The notes below the pieces were generated by a model that ran no database searches, was not told the origin of the DNA, and saw nothing but the letters and a program-made list of their open reading frames with translations. Position numbers and translations under genes: made by a program. Below are positions 27,321-35,363 of a DNA stretch of 64,000 bases, piece by piece. This DNA comes from Nocardia sp. NBC_01327. Its GTDB lineage: Bacteria > Actinomycetota > Actinomycetes > Mycobacteriales > Mycobacteriaceae. The stretch covers positions 8,184,001 through 8,248,000 of the forward strand of contig NZ_CP108383.1 of assembly GCF_035958815.1 (NCBI RefSeq), given 5' to 3'. Position 1 is the first letter of the stretch. Each line of letters begins with the position of its first letter.

Positions 27321-27464
27321 TTGGCATCGAAGGTATCGGTCGGGCCGCGGCCGCGGCGGGCGGGTTAGCTGAAGGTCCGCTGAAGATGGTGGGGCGATTC
27401 AGGGGTTCTTCAGGAACCGGGGGCAGATTCGGTGGAGACAAGTCCCCATCCCACAGGAGTGAGT

Positions 27465-27791
27465 ATGAAGCGCACGATCGCCGCAGCATTGGCCGGAGTC
27501 GCCGGATTCGCCACCATCGCCCTGGCGGTGCCCGGCGTAGCGTCCGCCGACGCACCCGACTGCAGCCAGGCCGCGCTGACCGCGGCGCGGGCCGACGCCA
27601 AGACCAAGGTGCAGGCCTACCTGTCCACCCACCCGGACGCGCAGGCCGAATTCGCGAAGATCAAGGCCCTCCCCAAGGATCAGCGCAAGGCCGAAATCCA
27701 CGCCTACAAGCAGTCGCACCCCCAGGACGCCCAGGCCCTGCGCGACGCCCGCCAGTCGGTCCGCGACTTCCGCGCCGCCTGCCCGAAGTAA
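27465..27791 (+). CDS. Secreted haemophore-related protein
   Basis: 108 residues. Sec signal peptide (KRTIAAALAGVAGFATIALAVPGVASA, cleavage near 28). The mature helical part has two cysteines (DCSQAALT and FRAACPK at the very end) and the pattern TKVQAYLSTHPDAQAEFAKIK of the actinobacterial haem-binding MHB/haemophore-related family. ATG 27465 with AGGAG 5-6 bases upstream. Single gene. Haem binding is inferred from family membership; no haem-ligand residue stands out in this short chain. Confidence 0.8.
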   Translation: MKRTIAAALAGVAGFATIALAVPGVASADAPDCSQAALTAARADAKTKVQAYLSTHPDAQAEFAKIKALPKDQRKAEIHAYKQSHPQDAQALRDARQSVRDFRAACPK

Positions 27792-27805
27792 TCCGGCACC
27801 GTCAT

Positions 27806-27954
27806 CCCGGTCGGCCGAACACCCTCGCAAGCCCGGTCGGCCGAACACCCCACCACCCCGGTCAGCCGAACACCCCCCACGGGCCCGGTCAGCCGAACAC
27901 CCCCATGGGCCCGGTCAGCCGAACGCCCTCGTGAGCTCTGTCGGCCGAACACCT
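27806..27954. repeat. Six tandem copies of a ~26-bp unit
   Basis: Copies start at 27806, 27832, 27857, 27884, 27910 and 27936 (spacing 25-27). The core is CCCGGTCGGCCGAACACCC, with the fourth-from-centre G changed to A in copies 3-5, and 6-8 variable bases between cores. It is too short-spaced and too variable in spacing to be a CRISPR. Confidence 0.9.
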
Positions 27955-28041
27955 GTCATCTCGGCATGCTTTTGGCCGGGATCCACCGCAGCGGTGCAGC
28001 ATCACCAGTGTGGATCCCGGCCAAAAGCTCGCCGGGATGAC
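27955..28041. repeat. Long hairpin with 19-bp perfect core
   Basis: GCTTTTGGCCGGGATCCAC (27968-27986) pairs perfectly with 28010-28028 around a 23-base loop; outer pairing extends to 27955 and 28041 with three mismatches. It can act as a terminator for both flanking convergent genes. Confidence 0.85.
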
Positions 28042-28129
28042 GGTATTCGTGCGCCACGACCGCGTTTCGCACGCCTCGCTGCCATGGTTCGGCGGCCTGC
28101 GACGATGGGGCGATCACAGACCGGGTCGG

Positions 28130-28834
28130 TCATTCCGGCGGGCGGGCCGCACAGACCAATCCATGTCGGTAGGCGTAGACCACCGCGTGAATGCGGTCGC
28201 GGACACCGAGTTTGGCCAGGACGCGGGAGACGTGGGTTTTCACCGTCTCCTCGCCGACCCCGAGTTCGGCGGCGATCTCGCCATTGCTGCGGGCATCGGC
28301 GACCAGGAGCAGGACCTCGCGCTCGCGGGCGGTGAGCTGGGTGAATTCCGGGGGCTCGACGGGCGGGGCGAGACCTTCGGCGAAACGTGCTGCGAGCCTT
28401 CGGGTCATGGACGGGTCGATGACGGCGTCACCGCGCACCGCCACCCGGATGGCGGCCACCAAATCCTCCGGGGGCAGGCTCTTCAACAGGAAGCCGCTCG
28501 CGCCGGCGGACAGTGCGCGGGACAGGTTTCCGTCGCTGTCGTAGGTGGTCAGCACCAGGACGCGGGTACCGCCCGCGGCGACAATGGCTTCGGTGGCGGC
28601 CAGCCCGTCCAGCTTCGGCATGCGCACATCGAGAATCGCCACGTCCGGATGCAGGCGGGCGGCCGCCTCGATGGCCGCGCGCCCGTCACCCACCTCCGCC
28701 ACACATTCCAGATCCGGTTGGGCGTCCACCACGGCCCGCAGCCCCGACCGGAACATGGTGTGGTCATCGGCGATCAGAATGCGCACGGGGCGTGGCGAAT
28801 TCGGCCGAGTCACCGCAGAGGTCTCGTCGTTCAT
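28130..28834 (-). CDS. NarL/FixJ-family response regulator
   Basis: 234 residues. Receiver (RILIADDHTMFRSGL, phospho-Asp69 in AILDVRMPKLDG, Lys in FLLKSLPPEDL) and LuxR helix-turn-helix (LTAREREVLLLVADARSNGEIAAELGVGEETVKTHVSRVLAKLGVRDR, ~165-212). ATG overlaps the kinase stop (ATGA), so it forms an operon with the upstream kinase. Target genes unknown; the pair is of the DesR/LiaR type common in actinomycetes. Confidence 0.94.
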   Translation of the reverse strand: MNDETSAVTRPNSPRPVRILIADDHTMFRSGLRAVVDAQPDLECVAEVGDGRAAIEAAARLHPDVAILDVRMPKLDGLAATEAIVAAGGTRVLVLTTYDSDGNLSRALSAGASGFLLKSLPPEDLVAAIRVAVRGDAVIDPSMTRRLAARFAEGLAPPVEPPEFTQLTAREREVLLLVADARSNGEIAAELGVGEETVKTHVSRVLAKLGVRDRIHAVVYAYRHGLVCAARPPE

Positions 28835-30054
28835 GCCGCTCCGATCGGTACGGATACCACGATATCCCAGCGCTCCCCGGTCCGGTCCGGGCCGAATTGC
28901 GCAGTGCCACCGAACAATTCAGCCCGCTGCCGGATACCGTCCAACCCGCGGTGCACACCCTCCGATGCGCGCGCGGCGGCCGCGATGGGATTGGCGCCGC
29001 GGACCTCCACCCGCGTCGGGCGATAGCCGATCTCCAATCGCGCCGGTTCGCGCCCGTGCCGCAGGGCATTGGTCAGAATCTCCTGCACCACGCGGTAGAG
29101 CATGACGTCGAGCGATTCCGGCAGCACCGGCGGCTCACCCGAAATCTCCACCAGCACAGCAAGACCCGCCGCGCGCACCCGCTCCACCAGACCGTCGATA
29201 TCGGCCAGCCCGGGCTGCCGCTGCCCGTCGTCCTCACGACCGTGCAGCAGATCCAGCTGCCGCCGCAGATCCACCATGGCGGCCCGGCTGCTGGTCTCCA
29301 CCGCCGTCAGCGACCGCGCCGCCGCCTCGGCATCGGTGCGGGACAGCGTCGAATCGGCCTTGATCACAGCGGAATCTTCCTCGGGCACAGTGTGATCGGC
29401 GCGCGACAGCGCCATACGCGCGACCCCCGCATGAATTCCGATGGCGCTCACATGATGGGAGATCACATCGTGCAGATCCCGCGCGATCGCCGCCCGCTCA
29501 TCGGCGAGGGCGCGATCCAGCGCGGCCCGCTGTTCCTGCTGCCGCAGGCGTTCCCGCTGCTCCAACTCGGCGATGTACGCACCGCGCGCCGCGGTGTACC
29601 GGCCGACCAGCCACGGCACCACCCCGGCGGCCACAGCCAGCAGCACCCACCGCCAGTCCCGCGAAACCGGGCCGCCGACAAGCACATTCGAGACGGCAGC
29701 ACCGACGGCGAGCATGGCGACCGTCACGAGGGACGTGGCGCCGCCCAACCACGCGCCCGCCCGGTAGCCCGCCACGAGGAACCCCACATCGGGCATGCGC
29801 GCCGGCAGTCCGTAATGGTTCACGAATCCGGCGATACCGACCTTCACCGCCACCTGCCCGACCGCCGCGAGCGCGGCCGTCGCGGGCGGCGCGGCGAGCG
29901 CGAGATCGGCGGCCACCACCGCCGCGAACAGGATCGACGCCAGCACAGGCGCGGCACCGAACGCGCCGCACATCACCAGTTGCATGCTGTCGACCAGCGC
30001 TGCCACCACCGCGACCACCAGCGACAGGCGGAACAGTGACCTGGTCACATCCAT
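28831..30054 (-). CDS. NarL-type sensor histidine kinase (HisKA_3)
   Basis: 407 residues. The N-terminal ~150 residues hold five or six hydrophobic helices with little outside them, so signal sensing is probably within the membrane. Then a short coiled segment (LEQRERLRQQEQRAALDRALADE), dimerisation/phospho-acceptor motif ARDLHDVISHHV (His195), and HATPase with EILTNALRHG (N-box) and GLDGIRQRAELFGG. ATG 30054 has AAGGTGG 7 bases upstream. The long in-frame extension to 30414 looks non-coding. Confidence 0.9.
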   Translation of the reverse strand: MDVTRSLFRLSLVVAVVAALVDSMQLVMCGAFGAAPVLASILFAAVVAADLALAAPPATAALAAVGQVAVKVGIAGFVNHYGLPARMPDVGFLVAGYRAGAWLGGATSLVTVAMLAVGAAVSNVLVGGPVSRDWRWVLLAVAAGVVPWLVGRYTAARGAYIAELEQRERLRQQEQRAALDRALADERAAIARDLHDVISHHVSAIGIHAGVARMALSRADHTVPEEDSAVIKADSTLSRTDAEAAARSLTAVETSSRAAMVDLRRQLDLLHGREDDGQRQPGLADIDGLVERVRAAGLAVLVEISGEPPVLPESLDVMLYRVVQEILTNALRHGREPARLEIGYRPTRVEVRGANPIAAAARASEGVHRGLDGIRQRAELFGGTAQFGPDRTGERWDIVVSVPIGAA

Positions 30055-30235
30055 CACGGCACCACCTTCGTCGACTCGTCCGATCGCGTGCCGCCCGGCG
30101 GGCACATCGAGCGCGACGCTACCCGCGCACCCGCCCATCCCCCGTGTGGGGGACACGAAATCCCCCCGCCGAGCGACACTCCGCCACACCCGGCTCAGCA
30201 GCGTCGTCGCACAACATCCGCGCAGGTGATCTAGG

Positions 30236-30264
30236 TGTTCGGTCCAGCCAGGCTGGACCGAACA
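30236..30264. promoter_or_regulatory. Perfect 29-bp palindrome
   Basis: TGTTCGGTCCAGCC (30236-30249), one central A, then its exact complement (30251-30264). It lies in the 416-base gap 30055-30470, about 180 bases ahead of the kinase start. Nearby CGGTCAGCCCGAAC resembles the 27.8-kb array unit. Could be an operator or a mobile repeat. No gene is seen in the gap. Confidence 0.6.
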
Positions 30265-30417
30265 TCGGCCGGTCAGCCCGAACCTCCGCACAATGCAGCG
30301 CGCATGCCCGCCTGCACGCCGACCGCGGCCCGAAAACCGCAGCACGGCAGGACCGGAAACCCGGCAGCACCGGGCGGACTGGGCACAGCGGAACAACACC
30401 GGATGCCTGGGCACAGC

Positions 30418-30454
30418 AAAAGGGGCGTCTCGTCAATGACGAGACGCCCCTTTT
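30418..30454. terminator. Bidirectional terminator after the malic enzyme gene
   Basis: 18-bp arms AAAAGGGGCGTCTCGTCA (30418-30435) and complement (30437-30454) around one base, with T-runs on both strands. Just beyond the minus-strand stop at 30471. Confidence 0.9.
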
Positions 30455-30470
30455 GTTGACGACTACGTGA

Positions 30471-31691
30471 TTACGCGACACCCTCGGCGCGAGCGGCAGC
30501 GCCCACGGCCTCGGCGACGGCCGGAGCCACGCGGGGATCGAGCGGGCTCGGGATGATCTTGTCCACGGCCAGCTCGTCCGCCACCACCGCGAAAATGGCA
30601 TCGGCCGCAGCGACCTTCATGCCCTCGGTAATGCGACGCGCGCCCACATCCAGCGCGCCCTTGAAGACGCCCGGGAACGCGAGCACATTGTTGATCTGGT
30701 TCGGGAAGTCCGAGCGGCCGGTCGCCACGATGGCGGCGTACTTGGCGGCCACCTCGGGGTGGATCTCCGGATCCGGGTTCGACATGGCGAACACGATGGA
30801 CTCGGGCGCCATCGAGGCGATGAGCTCCTCGGCGATGGTGCCCGCCGACAGACCCAGGAACACATCGGACCCGGCGAGCGCCTCGGCCGGACCGCCGGTG
30901 ATCTTGCGCGGATTGCTGCGCTGCGCCAGTTCGGCCTTCACATGGTTCAGGTCGCCGCGGTCGCTGCTGATAATGCCCTTGGAGTCCAGCACGACGATGT
31001 CGGAGACACCGGCGGCCAGCAGGATGTTCGTGCACGCCACACCGGCGGCGCCCGCACCCGACACCACGACCTTCAGATCCGCGATCGGACGGCCCTGCAC
31101 CGCGGCCGCGCCCTTGAGCGCGGCCAGCACCACGATGGCGGTGCCGTGCTGGTCGTCGTGCATGACCGGGCAGTCGAGGGCCTCGATGAGCCGCTGCTCG
31201 ATCTCGAAGCAGCGCGGCGCGGAGATGTCCTCCAGGTTGACCGCGCCGAAGCTCGGGCGCAGGCGGATCACGGTCTCGACGATCTCGTCGACATCCTTGG
31301 TGTCGAGCACGATCGGAATGGAATCCAGGCCGGCGAACTTCTTGAACAGCGCCGCCTTACCCTCCATCACCGGCAGCGAGGCGCGCGGGCCGATATCGCC
31401 CAGGCCCAGCACGGCGGTGCCGTCGGAGACGACCACGACCAGGCGCTCGGCCCAGGTGTAGGTCTTGGCGAGCGACTCGTCCTTGTGGATACCGCGGCAG
31501 ACCTGCGCCACACCGGGGGTGTAGGCGATCGACAGGTCGCGCTGGGTGTCCAGCGGCGCGGTAAGTGCGACCGAGAGCTTGCCGCCCAGGTGGCCCGCGA
31601 AAATTTCTTCCGAGGTGATGTCGGAAAGGTTCGCAGCATTGGACTCGGGGCTTGCCTTGGTGGCATTCACTGCTTCAGTCACGGGTGACAC
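30471..31691 (-). CDS. mez: NAD(P)-dependent malic enzyme
   Basis: 406 residues, the short bacterial malic enzyme form: oxidative decarboxylation of malate to pyruvate. Motifs: SIAYTPGVAQVCRGI, the catalytic VVSDGTAVLGLGDIGPRASLPVMEGKA region, metal-site stretch VNLEDISAPRCFEIE with PVMHDDQHGTA, and the nucleotide site VVSGAGAAGVACTNIL (GxGxxG) followed by ASP in VLDSKG, suggesting NAD. GTG start at 31691, GGAGTG upstream. Transcribed alone. Its upstream region (31692-32279, nearly 600 bases) holds no credible gene or clear motif. Confidence 0.93.
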   Translation of the reverse strand: MSPVTEAVNATKASPESNAANLSDITSEEIFAGHLGGKLSVALTAPLDTQRDLSIAYTPGVAQVCRGIHKDESLAKTYTWAERLVVVVSDGTAVLGLGDIGPRASLPVMEGKAALFKKFAGLDSIPIVLDTKDVDEIVETVIRLRPSFGAVNLEDISAPRCFEIEQRLIEALDCPVMHDDQHGTAIVVLAALKGAAAVQGRPIADLKVVVSGAGAAGVACTNILLAAGVSDIVVLDSKGIISSDRGDLNHVKAELAQRSNPRKITGGPAEALAGSDVFLGLSAGTIAEELIASMAPESIVFAMSNPDPEIHPEVAAKYAAIVATGRSDFPNQINNVLAFPGVFKGALDVGARRITEGMKVAAADAIFAVVADELAVDKIIPSPLDPRVAPAVAEAVGAAARAEGVA

Positions 31692-32279
31692 GATTTCACT
31701 CCATCTCGGTGCGGACTCAACCGTTTGACGGTTACCGTTCGGTAATAGGTAAATGGGATTCTTGCTCTATATCGGGCGCGCCGGCCACTGCGTTCCCGGC
31801 ACTGCATGAACCCTCGCCACGGTCATCGGGGCGGGCGCCACAAAGTATTACGGTTCGCGGGCAGCGTGTCTGGACAACACAGCGCGGCAGAGATCGTCGA
31901 GCGGAACCGGACGGGTGTGTCCGGGCGATGTCGCCGGGGTGATCCAGGGGTAACCCGCGCGTCGCGGATCGTGATCACCGAGTCTCCTGAGCCGGGCGGT
32001 CAGCGACGGCGGGAGATCGCAACATTCTGCCACCGGCAGCGACAACGCGCCAAATCGCCCCCGGCCCGTCGCGCTCGTTCACCATCCACGCAGCCTAGGC
32101 GCGCCGAATCACCCTCAGGTAAAGGGAAACTCGCACGTCGGGCCGTCACAGCGGTGAACAGTCACAACAGGGCCCCACATACGACGGTGAGCTGTCGCGC
32201 CTGGTTGGCAGCACCGCGGTGAGGTCCGGGCGAGCCCGCGAATCCGATCGCCGCAGCAGCACCCGAGACGCGTCGCCGC

Positions 32280-32371
32280 GCGATTCAGGACGCCTCAGCG
32301 GTGCGATTCAGGAAGCTTCAGCGGTGCGATTCAGGACGCCTCAGCGCTGCGATTCAGGACGCTTCGGGCGC
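32280..32371. repeat. Four tandem 23-bp repeats covering a gene's stop codon
   Basis: Units start at 32280, 32303, 32326 and 32349, each opening GCGATTCAGGA. The last unit contains the stop (32354-32356) and final codons of the minus-strand FAD oxidoreductase. The three others lie downstream of it. Copies 1-3 differ by 1-3 bases. Confidence 0.9.
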
Positions 32372-34042
32372 GGCGGATTCGACGGGCCCGCGCATGGTCC
32401 GCGGCACGGCCGTGCGCTCCGGCCGCACCCACACACTGTCCAGACCGCCCGAGATCAACCGCACGCGCCAATCGCTGCCCGCGCCGGGGTGATCGGTGCG
32501 CCGATGCATTCCGCGCGTCTCCGTGCGCGCCAGAGCGCTGTACTTGGTCCAGCGCGCCACGGCCAGCAGCGCCGCCGCCTGCCGCGCGCGCAGCCGTTCC
32601 GCGCCCGCGCCGCCGAGATCGAATTCCGCGCCCGGCCACATGCCGTCCAGTTCACCGATGCTGTCGCGCAGGCTGCCGTCGCTGCGCCAGTAGCTGCGCC
32701 GCAGCGGCAGCGTGTGCTCCTGCACCAGGCCGACCACCGCGCGCGGATCGATGCGCGCGCGATCGCCCAGCCCCGCGCCGGGCACCGGCCGGGTCCGGCC
32801 GACCCGTTTGCGGCCGCCCGCGAACCGGGCCGCCGCCTGGCCCGCCCATGCTCCCGAGGACACCGCCCAGGCCCCGTTCTGCCCGCCGACTCCGGAAACA
32901 GCGCCGGTCAACGGCTCGCGGGTGGTCACATCGCCCGCGCCGTAGAGGCCGGGAACCGCAGTGGCGCAATCGGGTCCGGCCAGCCAGAGCCCGCCGGTGC
33001 CGCGCACCGTGCCCTCGAGCACCGCGCGCACCGGCACCCGGCCGGCCGAATCCTGGTGCCGCAGCAGCTCTTCACGCAGTGATTCCACCTGGTCGCCGTC
33101 GCGCAGCAGATCCTCGGGACCGCCGGTGCGCGTCAGCCCGTCGCGCGCGGCATCGGAGAGCTCGTCGAGACCGGCGTAGACACGGCGGCCGCCGGCGATC
33201 GCCGTGAAGGCCTGGACCCGCGATCCGCCGCCGTGCTCGTAGAGCACCGACCGCGATTCGTCGTACAGCGTGGCGAAGTGCATGACCTGCTCGGCCGAGA
33301 ACACCGTGGTTCCGGCCGGGCGCTGGCCACTCATCGACGCGGGACCCGAATTGCCGATGGGCACCAGCGAATACGCGTTGGAGAACTCCATCCCGGAGAG
33401 TTCGGCCCCGGCCTCCGCACCCATGAGCAGTCCGTCGCCGGTGTCGACATCGGTGCCCGCGCCGCCGGAGAGGAAGGCGCAGCCGCCGGTGGCCAGCACC
33501 ACGGCCCGGGCCCGCGCGGTCCAGCTGTGCGCCTCGCCGCCCAGTGCCACGCCCGCCGCGCCGGAGACGATGCCGTCACTGTCGGTGAGCAGCTGCAATG
33601 CCGGGTGGTAGTCGAGAATCCGGACCCCGGCGATCACCATGCTGCGGCGCAGGCGGCCGAGATATTTCGGGCCGTCCAGCCGAATCCGGGTCGGCTGTTC
33701 GGCGGCCACCATTCCGCGCCCGACGCGCTCGCCCGGCGCGCGCAGACTGCCGTGCACCAGCTGTCCGATCCGCCGGTGGGTTTCATCGAGCACCCGGTAC
33801 ATCCATTCCGGATCACCGAGTCCGCCGCCGTGCGCGAAGTTCTGCGCTACCGCCTCGTCACGCGCCCGGCCGGCCGGGATGTCCCAGAGGGTGGCCCCGC
33901 CCCGCGCGGTGGGCCCGCTCGTTCCGCAGCGGGCCTTGTCGACCAGCAGAACCCGAGCACCGGCAGCGGCGGCGGCGAGTGCGGCCCAAGCCCCTGCCGG
34001 ACCGCCTCCCAGCACAAGCACATCGGTGTCGAATTCGGTCAT
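32354..34042 (-). CDS. FAD-dependent oxidoreductase, fumarate reductase/aspartate oxidase-like flavoprotein
   Basis: 562 residues. DVLVLGGGPAGAWAALAAAAAGARVLLVDKA (8-38) is the FAD Rossmann site. TSGPTARGGATLW follows, as in the SdhA/FrdA/AprA group. AVVLATGGCAF and LYGAGDVTTREPLTGAVSGVGGQNG are the two late FAD motifs, and the helical C-terminal domain carries RLRARQAAALLAVARWTKYSALARTETRG, as in SdhA. No Fe-S or membrane subunit gene is adjacent, so this is not a respiratory complex in this locus. ATG 34042 gives the expected N-terminus; in-frame codons to 34069 lack a better start. The 3' end lies in a tandem repeat. Substrate unknown. Confidence 0.85.
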   Translation of the reverse strand: MTEFDTDVLVLGGGPAGAWAALAAAAAGARVLLVDKARCGTSGPTARGGATLWDIPAGRARDEAVAQNFAHGGGLGDPEWMYRVLDETHRRIGQLVHGSLRAPGERVGRGMVAAEQPTRIRLDGPKYLGRLRRSMVIAGVRILDYHPALQLLTDSDGIVSGAAGVALGGEAHSWTARARAVVLATGGCAFLSGGAGTDVDTGDGLLMGAEAGAELSGMEFSNAYSLVPIGNSGPASMSGQRPAGTTVFSAEQVMHFATLYDESRSVLYEHGGGSRVQAFTAIAGGRRVYAGLDELSDAARDGLTRTGGPEDLLRDGDQVESLREELLRHQDSAGRVPVRAVLEGTVRGTGGLWLAGPDCATAVPGLYGAGDVTTREPLTGAVSGVGGQNGAWAVSSGAWAGQAAARFAGGRKRVGRTRPVPGAGLGDRARIDPRAVVGLVQEHTLPLRRSYWRSDGSLRDSIGELDGMWPGAEFDLGGAGAERLRARQAAALLAVARWTKYSALARTETRGMHRRTDHPGAGSDWRVRLISGGLDSVWVRPERTAVPRTMRGPVESAAPEAS

Positions 34043-34093
34043 AACGACAAATGTTCGCGGACCGTTCAACTACTCGCAACCGTTACGCGTATA

Positions 34094-34360
34094 TCAATTC
34101 CACCACTGCGCCCACAGCAGCGATCCGGCAACAATAAAAACGACCAAAACCCCGAAAAGGGCGGTAATTCCCTGACGTCTATCAGCAAATATCTGCGCGG
34201 CCACAACCAGTAATCCCGCGCACACATGCCAGGCCAGATCTGCGGTGCCCGGACCGGGAAAACCACGCTGGGCGCCGATGATCGACGCACCGACAACCGT
34301 CGCCGCCAGCACCACCGTGCCACCGGCAACGATCCCGCTCAGACCCCGCAGCACCTTCAC
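34094..34360 (-). CDS. Small membrane protein, function unknown
   Basis: 88 residues, about three hydrophobic segments (IVAGGTVVLAATVVGASIIGA, LAWHVCAGLLVVAAQIFA, ITALFGVLVVFIVAGSLLWAQWW). GTG start at 34360. No recognised domain. It lies between the PHP gene and the flavoprotein on the same strand, 51 bases from the latter, and may be cotranscribed. The regular hydrophobic pattern and stop/start placement favour a real gene. Confidence 0.65.
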   Translation of the reverse strand: MKVLRGLSGIVAGGTVVLAATVVGASIIGAQRGFPGPGTADLAWHVCAGLLVVAAQIFADRRQGITALFGVLVVFIVAGSLLWAQWWN

Positions 34361-34430
34361 GCTGTCCCCGTTCGGCGTGAGCGGGGGGCGTGCGTGGTGA
34401 CGCAGGCTTCCGCCTCCGGCCCCGGACCGC

Positions 34431-35294
34431 TCACGCCGTGATCACCGGCACACCACTGGATTTGCCCACGAGAATCTCGAATTGCGCTGGGTCGGTGGTG
34501 AATTCACCGAGTCGGATGGTCTTGTTGCTGCCGTGGTAGTCGGACGAGCCGGTCGTCAGCAATCCCAGTTCGTCGGCGAGCGCTGCCAAGACCGCGCGAT
34601 CGGCCGCACTGTGATCGGGATGATCGAGTTCGAGCCCGCCGAGTCCGAGCGTCGCCAGCTCCCGAATGTGATCCAGGGACAACAGGCGGCCGCGCTTACG
34701 GGCCCGCGCGTGCGCCACCACGCTCACGCCGCCGGCCGCCGCGACCATCTCCACCGCGCGCTGCAGCGGCGTGTCGGCCTTCTCGACGTAGTACTTGCCG
34801 TTCGGGGCGAGCAGATCCTTGAAGGCCGCGTCCACCGAGGGCACCACGCCGGCTTCGACGAGGGCCCGCGCCAGGTGCGGGCGGCCCGCCGACGGCCCGG
34901 CCGATGCCATCACCGCGTCCGGATCCACCGGCAGCCCGTCGGCGGCCATATTCTCGGCGATCGCGCGCAACCGCACGGTGCGTTCCCCGCGCAACCGCTC
35001 CCGCTCCTGCGCGAAGGCCTCGTTCGCCGGGTCGAACAGGTAGGCCAGCAGATGGACCGGCACCGGCCAGCCGTCATCACCGTCGCCGACACACGACATC
35101 TCCATGCCGCGCACCAGCGTGAGACCCGGGGGCAACGCCTCGACCGCCTCCGCCCAGCCCGCAGTGGTGTCGTGATCGGTCAGGGCGACCACGTCCAGGC
35201 CCGCGGCCGCGGCATGACGAATGAGCTCGGCCGGAGCGTCGGTGCCGTCGGAGGCATTGGAATGAGTGTGGAGATCGATGCGCACGGGGTCCAT
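34431..35294 (-). CDS. PHP-domain phosphoesterase (TrpH/RNase AM-like)
   Basis: 287 residues. All four PHP motifs can be seen: IDLHTHSNASDGT (His9, His11), ALTDHDTTAGW, GVSVVAHARA, and TGSSDYHGSNK at the end. These bind a three-metal centre. The closest described relatives are YciV/TrpH, which remove 3',5'-bisnucleotide phosphates or trim RNA 5' ends. ATG 35294. Divergent from corA over 69 bases. Assignment to a precise substrate is inference. Confidence 0.9.
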   Translation of the reverse strand: MDPVRIDLHTHSNASDGTDAPAELIRHAAAAGLDVVALTDHDTTAGWAEAVEALPPGLTLVRGMEMSCVGDGDDGWPVPVHLLAYLFDPANEAFAQERERLRGERTVRLRAIAENMAADGLPVDPDAVMASAGPSAGRPHLARALVEAGVVPSVDAAFKDLLAPNGKYYVEKADTPLQRAVEMVAAAGGVSVVAHARARKRGRLLSLDHIRELATLGLGGLELDHPDHSAADRAVLAALADELGLLTTGSSDYHGSNKTIRLGEFTTDPAQFEILVGKSSGVPVITA

Positions 35295-35363
35295 CTTGCC
35301 CGCGCGGGCGCGCCCGCCCCGGGCGCCCGGCGGTTACCGGCACGGCAACCTAGACTTCGGCCC

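Larger units (their letters stand above)
27798..28044. repeat. Composite repeat element: outer 13-bp inverted ends, six-copy array, long hairpin
   Basis: The ends are perfect inverted copies: ACCGTCATCCCGG at 27798-27810 and its complement at 28032-28044. Inside lie a 26-bp-period tandem array (27806-27954) and a 32-bp imperfect hairpin (27955-28041). It fills almost all of the gap between the haemophore-like gene and the convergent luxR-type gene. It resembles a REP/MITE-like intergenic element; no transposase is present. Confidence 0.75.

Noticed and set aside
27806..27954. CRISPR array
   Set aside because: Repeats of 19 bp with only 6-8 variable bases between and changes inside the repeat; no cas genes in the window.
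28513..30039. 508-residue plus-strand frame opposite the NarL-type kinase
   Set aside because: His/Arg/Pro-rich shadow frame.
31692..32279. Small genes in the gap upstream of the malic enzyme
   Set aside because: Only Arg/Pro-rich frames without ribosome sites; no RNA fold I can recognise.
34482..35363. Long N-terminal extension of CorA
   Set aside because: Lies wholly antisense to the PHP gene; the leaderless GTG 35364 gives a normal CorA.
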